Origin: Myxococcota bacterium
GTDB lineage: Bacteria > Myxococcota_C > UBA6777
Length of the DNA stretch: 64,000 nucleotides
NCBI GenBank assembly: GCA_023150835.1
Contig: JAKLKB010000008.1
Coordinates: 18,361 to 82,360 of the forward strand
Direction of reading: 5' to 3'
This document shows, piece by piece, positions 40,578 through 50,300 of this stretch. The translations under genes and the position numbers were made by a program. The notes under the pieces are model-generated. The model made no database searches, was not told the DNA's origin, and saw only the letters and a list, made by a program, of their open reading frames with translations. Numbering within the stretch: the first letter of the stretch is position 1; the number at the start of each line of letters is the position of its first letter.

Positions 40578-42773
40578 CTATTGGGTGCGGTGGCGAAAAG
40601 CTGCCGAAGAAGGCGCACGATGGACCAACGAAGCCGACGACGGGAGGGGGCGGATCAATGAAGCCGAGCTTGGTGCGCCACCATGTGGGGGGAAGGTGCG
40701 AGGCGGAAAGATCGGTGGATGGGCTTTCCAAGGGGGGGTTCGTTGAAGATCGGCGGAAGTCGGGGCATGGCGGTGAGGTGGAGTGGGAGACAAGGACGCG
40801 GGTGCTTGTTGAGAAGAGGAGTCGCTGTGTTCAGAGGGGGTGTGGCTTGCGACAGAAGGAGCGGGAGGTTCTGGGATATGGGTGGAGATGGCCGCAGGTA
40901 CGTCATAAACAGCGGGTGTTGGGGCAGGATGAGCTTGCGCTTGTTCGGTATCCCAACGTACCCATGATTCGGTGGCTTGTGTGGAGGGAGGTGTTGCAGC
41001 AGTGCTTGTGGAGGGTGGGATTTCAAGGGAAAGGCGGCGGGGTGGTATCTTGAGATCGATGGAAGCGATCGGAAACCACGTACGGGCGGGCGGTTGGATG
41101 TGGGCCGCGATCATGCGGATTTGGGAGACTTGTGCGCGGACATAGCCGCTGTGGTATTGGGGAGGGACTTGGAATGTGTGGACGATATCGCCGCCTTCAT
41201 CGCGGGCCTCGATCTTCCACGGCGACTGCGGAGGTTCGGGGGTGTTCCAGTAAACATACACGCTTTGCGGATCGCGGATCATTGCGCGGATGCGGGTGTT
41301 TTCGTAGCGAGCAGGCAGCGTTGGGCCGCGATCGATGTAAGGCGTCGCTGAAGTGCGCGGAGGGTGCGGAGGCGGCGGCTCGATCGCAGCGTGTACTTCG
41401 TCGAGATCGGGTTGGAGGACGCTGTCGCGAGGGATCGGTGGCAGTTCGATGGTCTGGGCATTTTTTTCGGCTCGGGCTTTTTCTGCGGCGACAAGGGCGG
41501 CATAATCGTCTTCGTCTTGCCATACACGATCCTCTGTGTCGTTTTGGATCTCGATCGTTTCGGAGCCATCGGCGGCTTGCCTGTCATCGGCGGTGTTGAG
41601 CGTAGCGTCCGTTGTTTCGGTTTCAAGGAGCGTCGGGGCGGATGTTCCTGTCTCTGTAGAGAGGGTCGTTGTTGCTGTGGCCGCTGAAGCTCGTTCTTGG
41701 GTGCTGCTTGTGGTGGAGGCCGTTGTGGTGGTCTCGTTTGTGCTGCTTGTGGTGGAGGCCGTTGTGGTGGCCTCGTTTGCGCTGCTTGTGGTGGAGGCCG
41801 TTGCTGTCGATGGGCTTACATTGCTTGTGGTGGAGGCCGTTGCAGTGGTCTCGTTTGGACGGCTTGCTGTGGGGATTGTCTCGCTGGGTGGATTTGTTGC
41901 GTTCAGCGGACCTCGATCCTGATCGAGGGAAAGTTCGGTCGATAGGGCTATTTGGCTCGCTGTTTGTGAAGACACCTCTGTTGACATCGGGGCTGTGGCT
42001 GGAGTGGTAGTGGTGTGGTTGAGGGGATCTGCTTTGCGAGATTTCGCGGGTTGGGCGGGTTCGTTGTGCGAAGGCAAAGCGGTGGCCTTGGGTGGTGTTG
42101 GTTTGCGCGCCAAGAAAAAGTCTAGGATGGCTTGGATCAGGGAACGTTTGCTCATGCGGGTCCGTCCTGCGATATCCAGCGTTCGGGCGATCTGCTGGAG
42201 TTGTCGGCTGTTTTGGGATTCGAGCGCTTCGAGCGTCCAATCCGTGGGGGGGAGAGAAAAGGTCTGATCGGCTTCTGTGGCGCTTGGAGTAACGGGAGAT
42301 TGTGTCAAGCGGATGTCGGCGGTTTCGGTGAAAGAAAGCGACTGGATGCTTGAAGAAAACGACTCGGTGTTTGAAGGGCCGTCGATCGGGCTTGTCGGTA
42401 AACTTTTGCTCCAAATCGCCGAATCGCTCGGTTTGGTCGGTTCGGTCGGTTCGGTCGGTTGAGGCTTTGTCGGGAGAGCGGTTGGAAGGACTCTCGCGGG
42501 GGGATTCGGAACAGAAGAAAGCGTGGTCGGAAGGGCCATTGCGGGTGGAGTTGGCACAGGATGAACGGGTGATGGTGAGGTCTCTGTGGGTGGCGAGGCG
42601 GAGAGCCACGAGGTGATCTCAGTGGCCCGAAGCGGCTGTTGTTGGAGCGTTTCGAGGATCGCTTCGATGAGAGAGCGCTTGCTCATGCGTGTGCGCCCTG
42701 CGATATCGAGCCGTTGTGCGACAGTTTGTAAGATGCGCACGCTGTACGTGCCCAAGAATTTTTTGTCGATCAT
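40578..42773 (-). CDS. DUF4912 protein with two Rho-N/SAP-like motifs
   Basis: A 731-residue protein of unknown function. Two copies of a 35-residue helical motif occur near the N-terminus (QTVAQRLDIAGRTRMSKRSL at about 15-40, and QQIARTLDIAGRTRMSKRSL at about 200-225). They resemble Rho termination factor N-terminal/SAP nucleic-acid-binding motifs. A Thr/Ser/Ala-rich low-complexity region follows, with repeated ASTTSSTNETTT units. Near residues 490-600 is a DUF4912-type domain (RIRAMIRDPQSVYVYWNTPE, then YVRAQVSQIRMIAAHIQPPA). The C-terminus is Pro/Ser-rich. ATG 42773 has AGGAG eight bases upstream. Position before the GH57 gene suggests a link to glucan metabolism. Confidence 0.75.
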   Translation of the reverse strand: MIDKKFLGTYSVRILQTVAQRLDIAGRTRMSKRSLIEAILETLQQQPLRATEITSWLSASPPTETSPSPVHPVPTPPAMALPTTLSSVPNPPARVLPTALPTKPQPTEPTEPTKPSDSAIWSKSLPTSPIDGPSNTESFSSSIQSLSFTETADIRLTQSPVTPSATEADQTFSLPPTDWTLEALESQNSRQLQQIARTLDIAGRTRMSKRSLIQAILDFFLARKPTPPKATALPSHNEPAQPAKSRKADPLNHTTTTPATAPMSTEVSSQTASQIALSTELSLDQDRGPLNATNPPSETIPTASRPNETTATASTTSNVSPSTATASTTSSANEATTTASTTSSTNETTTTASTTSSTQERASAATATTTLSTETGTSAPTLLETETTDATLNTADDRQAADGSETIEIQNDTEDRVWQDEDDYAALVAAEKARAEKNAQTIELPPIPRDSVLQPDLDEVHAAIEPPPPHPPRTSATPYIDRGPTLPARYENTRIRAMIRDPQSVYVYWNTPEPPQSPWKIEARDEGGDIVHTFQVPPQYHSGYVRAQVSQIRMIAAHIQPPARTWFPIASIDLKIPPRRLSLEIPPSTSTAATPPSTQATESWVRWDTEQAQAHPAPTPAVYDVPAAISTHIPEPPAPSVASHTPSEHSDSSSQQAPASLSPTPPHRHAPTSADLQRTPPWKAHPPIFPPRTFPPHGGAPSSASLIRPLPSSASLVHRAPSSAAFRHRTQ
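41693..41865. repeat. Tandem repeat within DUF4912 gene
   Basis: Four to five imperfect 45-bp units around GCTTGTGGTGGAGGCCGTTG, in frame, encode the ATTTASTTSS low-complexity region. Unit length divisible by three keeps the frame. Confidence 0.75.
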
Positions 42774-43290
42774 CCGACCAACTCCTGTGTTCAAACCCCA
42801 GCGGGATGTTTTGGGGAGAAGCACGTCTTGGCCTTGAAACACGCGCTTGACTCTTGGAGATCGAGAAGCGATCTGTTGTGGGGTGGGGGATCTCTCCCAA
42901 ACGGGCAGGGGGGATACATCATCTCGGGTGGGCTGTCAACAGGAAAAAACATCAGAGAACGTCTCGATTTAGATGTCTTGTGGATTTTTATTACGATCTT
43001 GAGATAACAGAGTAGCATTTTGTAATGTTTTCATAAAACAAAGCAAACTCAGTTGTTTTGGCCTTTCCAGAAGCGATTCATCCAAGGATGCGAAGTCTTT
43101 TTTGATCACACGCGGTTGGATTCGGCGGAGGCGGAGGTGGTGCTTGACTTTGCGCTGTGCTCTCTTGTAGCAGTAACGGGCGAGATCTTTCGGCCATTTC
43201 TTTTGCTTTTTATGACACAGTGCCGCGAAGGCAGGGGGAACGCTGCTTATTGGCTTGCCCTGTTGCTTGCGTTGGATCGGAGGCTGCGCT
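42774..43290. other. Divergent intergenic region before the tricorn gene
   Basis: About 500 bases. Positions 42940-43060 are markedly AT-rich (TTTTTATTACGATCTTGAGA, TTTTCATAAAACAAAGC) and are the likeliest promoter zone for both genes. The plus-strand ORF starting 43053 has no recognisable domain and mostly overlaps the tricorn start, so I do not call it. Confidence 0.4.
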
Positions 43291-46200
43291 TTGAACGTGA
43301 TCGATCGTTTCCCGCCTGTTCGGGAGCTGTTTGGGAGTCTTTGGCTTGGTTCTTTTGGGCGTCTTGGGGCGTTATGCCTTGTTTGGGTGTTTTTGGGGGG
43401 GAAGTGGGGAACCCAAGCTTCGGCGCAAAGCAGCGCACCGAAGGGCGGGATCGCAGGGTATTATCGCCAACCTACGATACATGGAAAGCAGATTGTTTTT
43501 GTGGCCGAAGGCGATCTGTGGTCGGTTCCGCTTGATGGAGGGAAAGCGCGCCGTTTGACCGTTCATCCCGGCGGTGAAGTCATGCCGCGTTTTTCACCCG
43601 ATGGAAAGTGGCTCGCTTTTTCCGCGGATTACGAAGGGGACAACGATCTTTACGTGATGCCCGCAGAAGGTGGTTCTCCCCGTCGTTTGACCTTTCGTCC
43701 CGGACCAGATATCCCTGTGGCTTGGACTCCAGACAGCCAGTACATCCTTTTTATGTCGCGCCGTCGTTATCAATTTTGGAACTGGTTCTTGTACAAAGTC
43801 CATGTATCGGGCAAAGAGCCGATCTCGCGTTTTCCTGTCGGCCACGCTGCGGCCCTTGCGTTCTCGCCTGATGGTCAGCGTGTCGCCTTCAATCGAGGTT
43901 TCCGTGAACTTCGCACGTGGAAGCGCTATACAGGCGGATGGGCGCAGGATATCTGGTTGGGGGATCTCAAGACGCAACGGTTTCAGAAGTTGACTACTTT
44001 TCCCGGAACAGATGTTCATCCGATGTGGTACAAAGATCGCGTTTACTTTGTTTCGGATCGTTCGGGGACGCGCAATATCTTTTCAATGGATCTGCAACGA
44101 AAACAGATCCTTCAGCACACCTTTCACGAGATCTGGGATGTTCGGTGGGCGTCGCTTGGGGGGGATCGCATTGTGTATCAAGGTGGTGCGGATATCTGGT
44201 GTTTGGATCTGACCACCAACCTGACCACTCGCGTCGATATCCGCCTGACCACCGACGCGATCCGTCGCCGCCCGCGTTATATCCCCGGGTTTGCGTATTT
44301 TGAAAACTACTTTGATCTCGACAAAACGGGGGATCGCCTTGTTCTCAACGTACGTGGCGATATCTTTCAAGTCCCCACCCAAAAAGGCGGCTATCCTGTC
44401 CGCGTCACCGCATCTTCCAACAGCCGAGAAAAGTACCCTTCTTTTCTACCAAGCGGAGACAAGATCATCGCAATGTCCGATGCTTCGGGCGAAGATGAAA
44501 TAACGATCTACGATGCGCTTGGCGAAGATCCGCCCAAATCCGTGACAAAGGGCGGAAAAGTCTGGCGCTTTTGGCCTGTTTCTTCGCCCGACGGGAAATG
44601 GGCCTTGTTTTCGGACAAAGACCTGAAGCTGTGGCTGGTGGATATCGCCACAGGAAAGACCCAGATGGTCGATCAATCCGAGACTTGGGAGATCTACACC
44701 TATTTCTTTTCTCCAGACAGCCGCTATGTCGCGTACGTCAAAACCGAAAAGAACCGATTGTCCTCGATCTTCCTCTATGATATCCAAAAGAAAGTAAGTA
44801 TTCGTGCTACACGCGATTGGACGAATGATTATGCTCCGACTTTTTCGGAGGATGGAAAAACGCTGTACTTCCTTTCGGATCGCTCTTTTGACCCGATATT
44901 CGGCAACTTTGATTTTCTCGATATCGTGGACAAGACAACGCGCATCTACGCTCTTTCTCTCGAACCCAAAACCCCCGCGCCTTATCGCATTCAAGACGCT
45001 TTGATCGACGCACGCGCCAAAGCAGAGGCCCAACAGCAGCCTGACACCGCCAAGATACCGCGACCACACCTGCGTCAACTCCGTCCGCTCCAACAAAAAA
45101 CCGACCTATCCACCGCCAAGATCGCTGCGGCCCCCTCCACACCCAAGACCCCCACCACTCAGCCTTCTAAGACTGCCAAGCCTTCGGTCGTACCTGAAAA
45201 AGGCACTCCACGTACTGCAAAGACGGCTCCTTTGCAGCAAAATGCTGGAAAACATCATCAAAAAACAAAAGAAAAAACAGCAGGCAGACCGCAGAGAAAA
45301 GAGCAAAAGAAAAAAGCACCACCTCAGATCGTCGTGATCTCGGAGGGCCTTGAAGATCGGGCCACTTTGTTGCGAGAGATCCCTGCTGGACATTATTTTG
45401 CGCTGCGAGCGGTCAAAGGGCGCTTGTTTTGGATGAGCCGTCCCACTTTTGGCGTGATGTCGCGAGCACACTGGCGATCTCCTGTCAATACCTTGTATGC
45501 CTTTGATCTCAAAAACAAAAAGGTTCTGACGATCGCGCCGAGCATCCACAGCTACGATATCTCGGACGATGGCGGCAAAGTCGCGATCCGCCGAGGGATG
45601 CGCTTTCAAGTCTTTTCTAGCCAAGCCCCTACTGCTCCTAAGGGCGATGTCGGGATCGTGGATCTGTCTTTCCTCTCCAAGTTTCGCGTCAAACCTGCCC
45701 AAGAATGGGGGCAGATCCTCAAAGAGGCATGGCGACTCCAGCGCGACTTTTACTGGGCGGCAGATATGGCCAAGATCCAATGGGACAAGATCGGGGCGCG
45801 TTATCTCAAGCTGCTACCGCGCCTTTTGACGCGTGGCGATCTCAACGATCTGATCGGCGAGATGATCGGTGAGTTGGGAACTTCACATACCTATGTCTTC
45901 GGCGGAGATCGCCGTCCTGTCGAATGGATCGCGCATGGTCTGCTTGGGGCTGACTTTGAGGCCGATGCAAGCGGGTTTTACAAAGTCAAGCACATCCTGC
46001 GCGGTGCGCCTTGGGCGCAACACCTTGCTTCGCCGCTTGCCGCCCACCATCTCGGCATCCAAAACGGCACGTATCTTCTCGCCATCAATCGTCAGCCTCT
46101 TACCACCAAAACTTCGATGTATGCGGCCCTTCAGAACACGGCTGGCAAAACGGTGATGTTGCTCGTCAATGACAAACCCACGCGCCAAGGCGCTCGCCGT

Positions 46201-46983
46201 GTCTTGGTTAAAGCCATCCACGTGGGGCAAGATAGCCAACTGCGTTATCTCGATTGGGTCGAAAGCCGCCGCCTTTTGGTGGACAAGTGGAGTGGAGGGC
46301 GTGTTGCCTACCTCCATCTTCCCGATATGTCGGCCAACGGACTCGTTGCCTTTTATCGTATGTGGTATCCCCAGCTTCACAAACACGCTCTCTTGATCGA
46401 TGTGCGCGGAAACGGCGGAGGCAACGTCTCTCAGATCCTGATCCAAAAACTCGCTCGCCGTATTTGGGCGGCCTTTACCGCACGCAATGTCAAAACTGCT
46501 TTTTGGACCGCTCCTTCGGCTGCTTTTCGTGGGCACATGGCTGTTTTGACCAATCAAAACGCAGGCTCCGATGGCGATATCTTTTGCCGTTCTTTCCAGA
46601 TCCTCAAGATGGGCAAAGTGTTTGGCACGCGCACATGGGGGGGCGTCGTCGGAATTCGCGGTGGCAAGTTCTTTTTGGATCGCGGCATGACGACACAACC
46701 CGAGTTTGCTTGGTGGTCGCGTCAAGATGGCTGGCGGATCGAAAATCAAGGCGTCACTCCTGATGTGATCGTCGATAACCTTCCTGAAGATATCGAGAAA
46801 AATTATGATCGACAATTGAAGAAAGTGACCAAGCACCTGCTTGCTTTGCTTAAACAAGCCCCCATCCCACCGTTGAAATTTCCTGCCTCCCCCGACAAGT
46901 CGATCCCCGGCTTCCTCGAACAATGGAAGCAATGGACCCAAGAAGTCCAACCCGCTCCCATCCGCCTCCCCAAAGAAAACTGA
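43291..46983 (+). CDS. Tricorn-like protease (S41 family) with signal peptide
   Basis: Large self-compartmentalising protease homologue, 1230 residues. After a hydrophobic leader (GSLWLGSFGRLGALCLVWVF) two beta-propeller regions run to about residue 770. They carry repeated FSPDGKWLAF-type blades (MPRFSPDGKWLAFSADYEGD, VSSPDGKWALFSDKDLKLWL). A Lys/Pro/Thr/Gln-rich insert near residues 580-690 is unusual. A PDZ-like part (GIQNGTYLLAINRQPL) precedes the S41 core: GTSHTYVFGGDRRPV with the likely His, and TNQNAGSDGDIFCRSFQILK with catalytic Ser near 1092. I chose TTG 43291 because GGAGG lies seven bases upstream. It probably degrades peptides in the periplasm. Confidence 0.88.
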   Translation: MNVIDRFPPVRELFGSLWLGSFGRLGALCLVWVFLGGKWGTQASAQSSAPKGGIAGYYRQPTIHGKQIVFVAEGDLWSVPLDGGKARRLTVHPGGEVMPRFSPDGKWLAFSADYEGDNDLYVMPAEGGSPRRLTFRPGPDIPVAWTPDSQYILFMSRRRYQFWNWFLYKVHVSGKEPISRFPVGHAAALAFSPDGQRVAFNRGFRELRTWKRYTGGWAQDIWLGDLKTQRFQKLTTFPGTDVHPMWYKDRVYFVSDRSGTRNIFSMDLQRKQILQHTFHEIWDVRWASLGGDRIVYQGGADIWCLDLTTNLTTRVDIRLTTDAIRRRPRYIPGFAYFENYFDLDKTGDRLVLNVRGDIFQVPTQKGGYPVRVTASSNSREKYPSFLPSGDKIIAMSDASGEDEITIYDALGEDPPKSVTKGGKVWRFWPVSSPDGKWALFSDKDLKLWLVDIATGKTQMVDQSETWEIYTYFFSPDSRYVAYVKTEKNRLSSIFLYDIQKKVSIRATRDWTNDYAPTFSEDGKTLYFLSDRSFDPIFGNFDFLDIVDKTTRIYALSLEPKTPAPYRIQDALIDARAKAEAQQQPDTAKIPRPHLRQLRPLQQKTDLSTAKIAAAPSTPKTPTTQPSKTAKPSVVPEKGTPRTAKTAPLQQNAGKHHQKTKEKTAGRPQRKEQKKKAPPQIVVISEGLEDRATLLREIPAGHYFALRAVKGRLFWMSRPTFGVMSRAHWRSPVNTLYAFDLKNKKVLTIAPSIHSYDISDDGGKVAIRRGMRFQVFSSQAPTAPKGDVGIVDLSFLSKFRVKPAQEWGQILKEAWRLQRDFYWAADMAKIQWDKIGARYLKLLPRLLTRGDLNDLIGEMIGELGTSHTYVFGGDRRPVEWIAHGLLGADFEADASGFYKVKHILRGAPWAQHLASPLAAHHLGIQNGTYLLAINRQPLTTKTSMYAALQNTAGKTVMLLVNDKPTRQGARRVLVKAIHVGQDSQLRYLDWVESRRLLVDKWSGGRVAYLHLPDMSANGLVAFYRMWYPQLHKHALLIDVRGNGGGNVSQILIQKLARRIWAAFTARNVKTAFWTAPSAAFRGHMAVLTNQNAGSDGDIFCRSFQILKMGKVFGTRTWGGVVGIRGGKFFLDRGMTTQPEFAWWSRQDGWRIENQGVTPDVIVDNLPEDIEKNYDRQLKKVTKHLLALLKQAPIPPLKFPASPDKSIPGFLEQWKQWTQEVQPAPIRLPKEN

Positions 46984-47009
46984 TCTTTTTCAACGTCCAA
47001 CAGCACAGG

Positions 47010-47196
47010 GATTGCGCGATTGGATGGGATTTGTGGAGCGGTTGCCCTGTAGCGCAACGAACACCGCCAACTCCAAGCCGCCCTCGAAGATTGCGCGATT
47101 GGATGGGATTTGTGGAGCGTTGCTCACCGCTCTCGCATTGATCGTCAATTGCGATAAACTTGAAGATTGCGCGATTGGATGGGATTTGTGGAGCGT
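47010..47196. repeat. Three direct repeats of about 31 bp with about 45-bp spacers
   Basis: ATTGCGCGATTGGATGGGAT.. (30 bases to GTGGAGCG) occurs at 47011-47040, 47090-47119 and 47166-47195, with starts 79 and 76 bases apart. Matches extend a few bases each side (GAAG before, TTGC after). The reverse strand resembles sequence at 181-215, and the last copy runs into a family B unit. More likely dispersed repeat material than an active CRISPR array. Confidence 0.7.
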
Positions 47197-47315
47197 TGCC
47201 CCACACCCCACAAGGGACCGATGGCCCCTTGACCCCGTTTTGACGGTGTGATCGCGATTTTTCCACGCCAACAGCGGCTCCGTTTGAAGTTCCGCGAACA
47301 CGGGGTTTTTCTTGG
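47190..47315. repeat. Family B repeat
   Basis: GCGTTGCCCCACACCCCACA, AGGGACCGATGGCCCCTTGACCCC, then AGCGGCTCCGTTTGAAGTTC, CGCGAACACGGGGTTTTTC. It lies between the convergent tricorn and kinase genes, where its T-run could serve as a terminator. Confidence 0.75.
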
Positions 47316-47330
47316 CTGTGTTCTCGTCGA

Positions 47331-50300
47331 TCAAGTGGCAGAGAGCGATACCATGCGCTTTTCGGCGTCAGGGGGGAGAGAGCCGGGGAGTAGAGCGTGC
47401 GCAAGGCGAAGAGGAGCTCGGATGTCCTGCGATCCCATCCATTCGAGGGCGGCTCGGACGAGTTTGGCGCCTTCGTCGTTCGCAAGCCAGAGTCCACGAC
47501 AAAGCATCGTTGCATGGGTGTAAGCAAAAGTATCCGTGTCTTCGAGGCGAGCTTCCGCTGCGGTAAGATATTGGAGTCCTTGTTCGGGTTTGCCGTCCAA
47601 AAAGGCACAACCCGCACGCAGTTGAAGAGACCAAGGAAAAGCCCACCGCACGACTTCGCGTTCGATGATCTTTGCGCAGCGCACCGCCTCACGGAAGAAC
47701 TTTTTGCGTTCTGAACCAAGACTCTGGAGCGCACACGCCAGCGCACAACGCCCACGCAGATGGTACAATTCAATACGATTGAATTGGATTTGAAGGAACA
47801 GACCTCGTCGGATCTGTCCCCATTGTTGGTGGATGTATTCCCATAAAGGAAACGGCAGATCTTGGTATAGCGCCACTTCGCCTCGGTTGACTAGCTCGAT
47901 GTAGTGTTGGAGGTGGAAGTTTCGCTTGGACCAAGGTTCGAGCGCCAAATCGATCGTTTCGAGCGCACGTTCGGGCTGATCCTGCACAAGGAGCAGTTTG
48001 GGCGCAACGCCAAGCCGCAAGTTCGTTTGGGTGTAGAGATCGCCGCGATCTTCGGCCTCATGCAAGATCAGCGGGAGTGTTCGTTGGCATTCTCGAAATT
48101 CCCCCATAAAGAGAAGGGCATTCATCGTGTAAAAATGGGCATTGGAAAGCTCCCAAGTCACGCCTGTGCAACTTTTTCTCAGGATGCTCTCTGCTTGGCG
48201 GCATCGGTCGTAAGCTCGTCGCCATGAACCCCCCGTAAAAGCCGCAAATCCCGTGGTGAGAGAACAGAATCCGATGATATGGGGGTTATTGAGTTGTTTT
48301 CCGATGGTCAGGGCTTGGGCGGTCATCTCTTCGGTGCGGCGTTGTCTGTTGTGATTCCGACTGGAGCGTTGGAAAGAACCGTAAGCGGCTTCCATCGCGT
48401 AGGCCAAGGCCAGCCGGTAAGGATCGCGTGCGCGGATGGCTTCGAGGAGGTGTTGCGCTTGGAACGCCATGCCTTGCAACGGATCGATTAGACCCGCATC
48501 GATCGAGACGACGCGGCACGCCTCAAGGCGCAAGGTTTGTTCTAGGCTAAGTCTGCTCGGAAAGTCAGACTGTTTGTGCTTACTCGTTTGGTGTTCGTAA
48601 AGTTCTTTGAGGTCGACCGTCGTCTGTGTGGGGGAGCTGTGGAGGGACGGGTTGCGGTGAAAGGGAAGATCAAAGATGTCTGGAAAGCGTTGAAAGAACA
48701 AGCGGATGCGGTATCGTAGCCACGTCCAGATGGTCTTGCTCGGAGAGTGACTCCATTGGAGGTTGAGCTCTTTGAGCAGCGGAGGGAGGATGTCAAAGCC
48801 TCGCTGAAGCTGGCCGCAGCGGATCAACTGGGTGGCGGCTTGGAGTCGCTGTTGGCGTTGGAGATGTTGGGCTTCTTCTTGTGGAATCTTCTTCTGCTGC
48901 TGAAGGCTTTGTGTGAGTTCGGCAGCTTTCAGATAAGCATCCGCCGAGCTTTCGCCGAGACCTTGTGTGGCAAGCGCCCCTGCGAGTCCTTGGTAGATGT
49001 CGCGCTCCTGAGCGAGATCAGGCTGTAGGGTGAGTGCATGGCGATACCATCGGGCTGCTTGAGCGAAGGCGAGAGCGTCTTCGGCGTCGCGAGCCGCCCG
49101 AAGTGTGTAGGCCAACGCTTCGAAGAAGTCGCCCGTTTGGGACAGGTGGAAGGCGAGTCGCTTGGCGTCGGGGATCTGTTCTTCGGAGAGTGCGTTCGCA
49201 AGGCGTTTGTGAAATTGGCGCTTTGCCTCGGTATCGTGTTGATCGAGCAACTCTAAGAGTGTCTCTCGGTGTCGTTCGTGGTAGATGTCGATCTCTTCGT
49301 CTTTCTGGCTTTCACGAAGTCGGATCAGATGCTGGTGTCGGAGTTGTCCTAGATCTGCGGCCTCAAGCGGCGAATCAAGGACGCGCAACAACAGTTTTCT
49401 TGTCGTCGGCTGTCCGGCTGTTGCGAGCAGATAAAGCAGCTCTTGTTGTTTGTCGGAGAGCTGCGAGAAACGAGCCTCAAACACATGGCGGAGTTGGACG
49501 GATTGGAGCATGGGATCGAGCTTGCGCTGCCACTCGTTGCGAGCGTCGTCTTCGGGAGGGGCTTCTTCTTCTTCGGCTTCTGTGGAAGCCTGAAGCAGGT
49601 CGGCGAGTTGTTCGGCGGGCGTGTGTTGTTGGAGGTATCGAACCAGTTCTTCTAACAGATAAGGATTTCCACCAGCTTGTTTTGCGAGAGAAAACAGCAG
49701 CGTCGAGCGACTTTTTGAAGGTTGACCCAACATCAGCGCAGCGAGTTCGGCAGCTTCGGCCACAGAGAGTCCTTTGACCACGAGGCGCGTGAGGGGAAAG
49801 CTGGTTCCAAAAAATTGATGATGAATCAGAAATTTTTGCAAAAAGGGGCTGCTGTCGAGGTCTTCGCTCCGAAAGCAGCCAAGGAAGAACAAAGCCGGGG
49901 GATCGGGTGGACGCAACAACTCGATCAACAGCGCCGCGCTGTCCTCATCGCCCCATTGTAGATCGTCGATAAAGAAGATCACCTTACGCTTTTTAGAGAT
50001 GCGATGTAAGAGTTCTCGCAACGCACCAAATGCCCGACGTCGTTGTTCTGTTGGATCGAGTGCCTGCTCGTATTCGTCGATCTGAAGGGGGCGAACGCGC
50101 CGCATCACTCGAAAGATCTGTATTAATTCTTCGATCCCTTCTGGGATAAGGACTCTGAGTTCGGAGGGCGGGAGCATATTCAGATGGTAGCTGAGTTGCT
50201 CCATCAGCCCGTCCATCGCTTTGTAGGGGATGGATTCTTGTTTGTAGCAACGAGCGCAAAGGGCGAGAGCGGGCGCTTCCCCCTGTAGAAGGGCGACGGA

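Noticed and set aside
43053-43535. 160-aa plus-strand ORF overlapping the tricorn start
   Set aside because: Most of its length overlaps the tricorn gene in another frame; no domain; the tricorn start has a better ribosome binding site.
45883-46950. 355-aa minus-strand ORF opposite the tricorn S41 domain
   Set aside because: Antisense shadow; codon pattern follows the forward gene.
47010-47196. Possible CRISPR array
   Set aside because: Only three units, spacers slightly unequal, repeat resembles other dispersed intergenic repeats, and the region is far from the cas genes. Recorded as a low-interest finding rather than as a CRISPR feature.
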